Shown piece after piece: positions 62,011 through 64,000 of a DNA stretch of 64,000 nucleotides. Below the pieces are notes generated by a model, which was not told where the DNA came from, searched no databases, and saw nothing but the letters and a program-made list of their open reading frames with translations. Positions within the stretch are counted from its first letter, which is position 1. The number at the start of each line of letters is the position of its first letter. The stretch comes from Arsenophonus sp031446165. Lineage in GTDB: Bacteria > Pseudomonadota > Gammaproteobacteria > Enterobacterales > Enterobacteriaceae. The stretch is from NCBI GenBank assembly GCA_031446165.1, contig CP132905.1, forward strand, positions 806,001 through 870,000. Reading direction: 5' to 3'. The position numbers and the translations under genes are program-made.

Positions 62011-63342
62011 ATGTCTGCGATGACACCTCATGAAATTGTTACTGAACTAAATAACCATATTATCGGACAAAACAAAGCAAAACGTTCTGTTGCTATTGCA
62101 TTAAGGAATCGTTGGCGTCGAATGCAACTGAATGATACATTACGCCAAGAAGTAACACCAAAAAATATTTTAATGATTGGGCCAACAGGTGTTGGTAAAA
62201 CTGAAATTGCTCGTAGATTAGCAAAATTAGCCAATGCCCCATTTATTAAAGTAGAAGCAACAAAATTTACTGAAGTTGGTTATGTTGGTAAAGAAGTTGA
62301 TTCTATTATTCGTGATTTAACTGATGCAGCATTAAAAATGGTACGTCTACAATCCATAGAAAAAAATCGCCATCGTGCAAAAGAACTTGCTGAAGAACGT
62401 ATTTTAGATGTTTTGGCACCACTTTCTAAAAGTAATTGGGGAAAACCTGATATAAATTTAGAATCCTCTATCACACGTGACGCTTTTAAAAAACAATTAA
62501 GAGAAGGCGAGTTAGATAACAGAGAGATTGAAATTGAAATTGCTACAACAGCAGTTGGTGTTGAAATTATGGCCCCACCTGGTATGGAAGAAATGACTAG
62601 TCAATTACAATCTATATTTCAAAATCTTGCAGGACAAAAACATAAAACAAGAAAAATGAAAATAAAAGATGCTTTTAAAATTCTTATAGAAGAAGAAGCA
62701 TCAAAATTAATTAATCAAGAAGAACTAAAACAACAAGCAATTGATGCAGTAGAACAACATGGCATCGTTTTTATAGATGAAATTGATAAAATTTGTAAAC
62801 ATGGACAAACTTCTGGACCAGACATTTCAAGAGAAGGTGTACAACGTGATTTATTACCATTAGTAGAAGGATGTACAATTTCTACTAAACATGGCATGGT
62901 AAAAACAGATCATATCTTATTCATTGCTTCTGGTGCATTTCAAATTGTCAGTCCCTCTGATTTAATTCCTGAACTGCAAGGAAGGTTGCCTATTAGAGTT
63001 GAATTAAAAGCATTAACAACAGAAGATTTTGAACGTATTTTAACTGAACCTAATGCATCTTTAACAGTACAATATAAAGCATTAATGGCCACTGAAGGTT
63101 TAAACATTGAATTTACTCCAGATGGTATTGAGAAAATTGCACAAACGGCATGGAAAGTTAATGAAAAAACAGAAAATATTGGTGCCCGTCGTTTACACAC
63201 TGTACTGGAACGTTTAATGGAAGATATTTCTTTTAATGCTAATGAACGTCGTGGGCAAATCATTATAATCAATGCTGACTATGTATCTTTGCATCTTGAT
63301 GAACTAGTTGCTGATGAAGATCTAAGTAAATTTATTTTATGA
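62011..63342 (+). CDS. hslU: HslU (ClpY) unfoldase ATPase
   Basis: The AAA+ ATPase that unfolds substrates and feeds them to HslV. It has Walker A GPTGVGKTE, the pore loop GYVGKEVDS, Walker B FIDEIDKI, sensor and arginine-finger region ELQGRLPIRVEL, and the C-terminal DLSKFIL tail that inserts into HslV. I chose ATG 62011, preceded by AAGGA, giving 443 residues exactly as in E. coli; an in-frame ATG at 61939 lies inside hslV. The gap to hslV is only 10 bases. The heat-shock protease is fully retained. Confidence 0.98.
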   Translation: MSAMTPHEIVTELNNHIIGQNKAKRSVAIALRNRWRRMQLNDTLRQEVTPKNILMIGPTGVGKTEIARRLAKLANAPFIKVEATKFTEVGYVGKEVDSIIRDLTDAALKMVRLQSIEKNRHRAKELAEERILDVLAPLSKSNWGKPDINLESSITRDAFKKQLREGELDNREIEIEIATTAVGVEIMAPPGMEEMTSQLQSIFQNLAGQKHKTRKMKIKDAFKILIEEEASKLINQEELKQQAIDAVEQHGIVFIDEIDKICKHGQTSGPDISREGVQRDLLPLVEGCTISTKHGMVKTDHILFIASGAFQIVSPSDLIPELQGRLPIRVELKALTTEDFERILTEPNASLTVQYKALMATEGLNIEFTPDGIEKIAQTAWKVNEKTENIGARRLHTVLERLMEDISFNANERRGQIIIINADYVSLHLDELVADEDLSKFIL

Positions 63343-63954
63343 GTTTTTGTACAAAAAACCTTAATAATCATAATATTTCTTATTTAAGAACTATTTCAGT
63401 GGCTTAGAATATTTATATATAAAAACGCTATAACACAAAAATATAAAAAAATTACGATATAAATCGTAAACATTAAATTTATCAGGCAAACAATATATTT
63501 TGCTTGTTAAATTAATTTTTTATAATAATCATAATTTTTAAAAAAAATATTACTACAAAATAGTATAATATAAATATATAGAATAATTAGATTAAATACT
63601 TAACCTAAAAAAATGCGTTTATTATTTATTGATTATTAGCATAATAATTAATATTATACCTACTGTTCAAAATATGCATATAGTATTTTTTGACTCTTTT
63701 AAAAATGTCTGTTTTTTAAAATAACATTTTTTTATTATATGATTTAGAATTTATCAAAAGATAAATATATAATTAAGGCGTTTAATCTTAGCATAATATA
63801 ATTATATTATATCTATAGTTTACAAAAAACAATAAATTATATTTCTCTCCTAAAACTATTACGCCTAAAAATATTATAAATGCATAATCAGCATTAATTA
63901 AGTTATTGTTAATTTAATATTTCTGTAACTATTTGTTTTATAAAGGAGATTTTA
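63343..63954. other. spacer after hslU
   Basis: About 610 AT-rich bases. A 14-bp palindrome TTTTTGTACAAAAA (63344-63357) directly follows hslU, and a hairpin with arms TTACGAT/ATCGTAA is at 63452-63469. Either may mark the operon end. menA and rraA, which follow hslU in E. coli, are not visible. Confidence 0.45.
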
Positions 63955-64000
63955 TTGATATACTTCAATCCTTTTTTATATCTTTTTTTACAGGATTTTT
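63955..64000 (+). CDS. possible start of an unidentified membrane protein gene, cut by the window edge
   Basis: AAGGAG (63943-63948) is placed correctly for a TTG at 63955, whose frame reads MIYFNPFLYLFLQDF to the edge; an ATT one base earlier gives IDILQSFFISFFTGF in another frame. Both are hydrophobic and too short to assign. The good ribosome binding site in otherwise poor spacer is the only support. Confidence 0.3.
   Translation, partial: MIYFNPFLYLFLQDF

Noticed and set aside
62940..63272. 110-codon frame opposite hslU
   Set aside because: Antisense shadow of hslU.
1..64000. tRNA, rRNA, CRISPR arrays, insertion sequences, prophage or origin of replication
   Set aside because: No T-loop consensus, repeat-spacer arrays, transposase frames or clustered DnaA boxes were seen by eye; a tRNAscan or Infernal run would be decisive.

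Overview
This window comes from a strongly AT-rich, reduced bacterial genome. Almost every recognisable gene reads as an enterobacterial (gammaproteobacterial) orthologue, mostly close to the E. coli protein in length and motifs. Intact genes fill just under 60% of the window. The rest is long AT-only spacer, and in one place it still holds readable gene corpses. That mix of solid housekeeping genes, many lost neighbours, truncated multidomain proteins and decaying spacers is typical of a vertically inherited insect endosymbiont at an intermediate stage of genome reduction. The retained vitamin genes (pdxB for B6; aroH, aroC, pabA, folC for folate) fit a nutritional symbiont of a blood feeder, for example an Arsenophonus-type lineage. 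That host and genus guess is inference only. No rRNA, tRNA, insertion sequence, prophage or CRISPR array was seen.

Layout. 0-4.4 kb (minus strand): a truncated rodZ, rlmN, ndk, hxpA. 5.4-8.8 kb: ackA-pta. 9.3-17.4 kb: the E. coli pdxB-truA-accD-folC-dedD-cvpA-ubiX series with usg, dedA and purF missing. 18.5-23.6 kb (minus): fabB, aroC, prmB. 24.8-29.4 kb: aroH, then guaB-guaA on the minus strand. 30.7-37.6 kb: dapE, yeaL, pabA and a polA reduced to its 5' nuclease. 39-46 kb: engB, dsbA, gor, glyQ-glyS. 46.9-49.9 kb: avtA, gmk. 49.95-51.8 kb: rpoZ and spoT pseudogenes in ancestral order after gmk, then a possible sensor-kinase remnant. 52.7-57.7 kb (minus): gltS, a metL reduced to aspartokinase, rpmE. 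57.9-63.3 kb: priA with broken helicase motifs, frameshifted ftsN, and hslV-hslU. The right edge may hold the start of another gene.

How the genes work together. AroH and AroC frame the shikimate route to chorismate; PabA and FolC lead from chorismate to polyglutamylated folate. MetL (aspartokinase only) and DapE sit in the aspartate-to-diaminopimelate route for peptidoglycan and lysine, while the homoserine branch has lost its dehydrogenase domain here. GuaB-GuaA and Gmk make GMP and GDP from IMP, although purF is gone from its ancestral place. AckA-Pta handle acetate and acetyl-CoA; AccD and FabB serve fatty acid synthesis; UbiX, ubiquinone; Gor and DsbA, redox balance.

The strongest signal is not a new system but coordinated dismantling: loss of omega and SpoT together, and pruning of RodZ, PolA, MetL, FtsN and PriA domain by domain. 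Long perfect inverted repeats recur in the spacers. Comparisons to E. coli proteins were made from memory, without alignment software.
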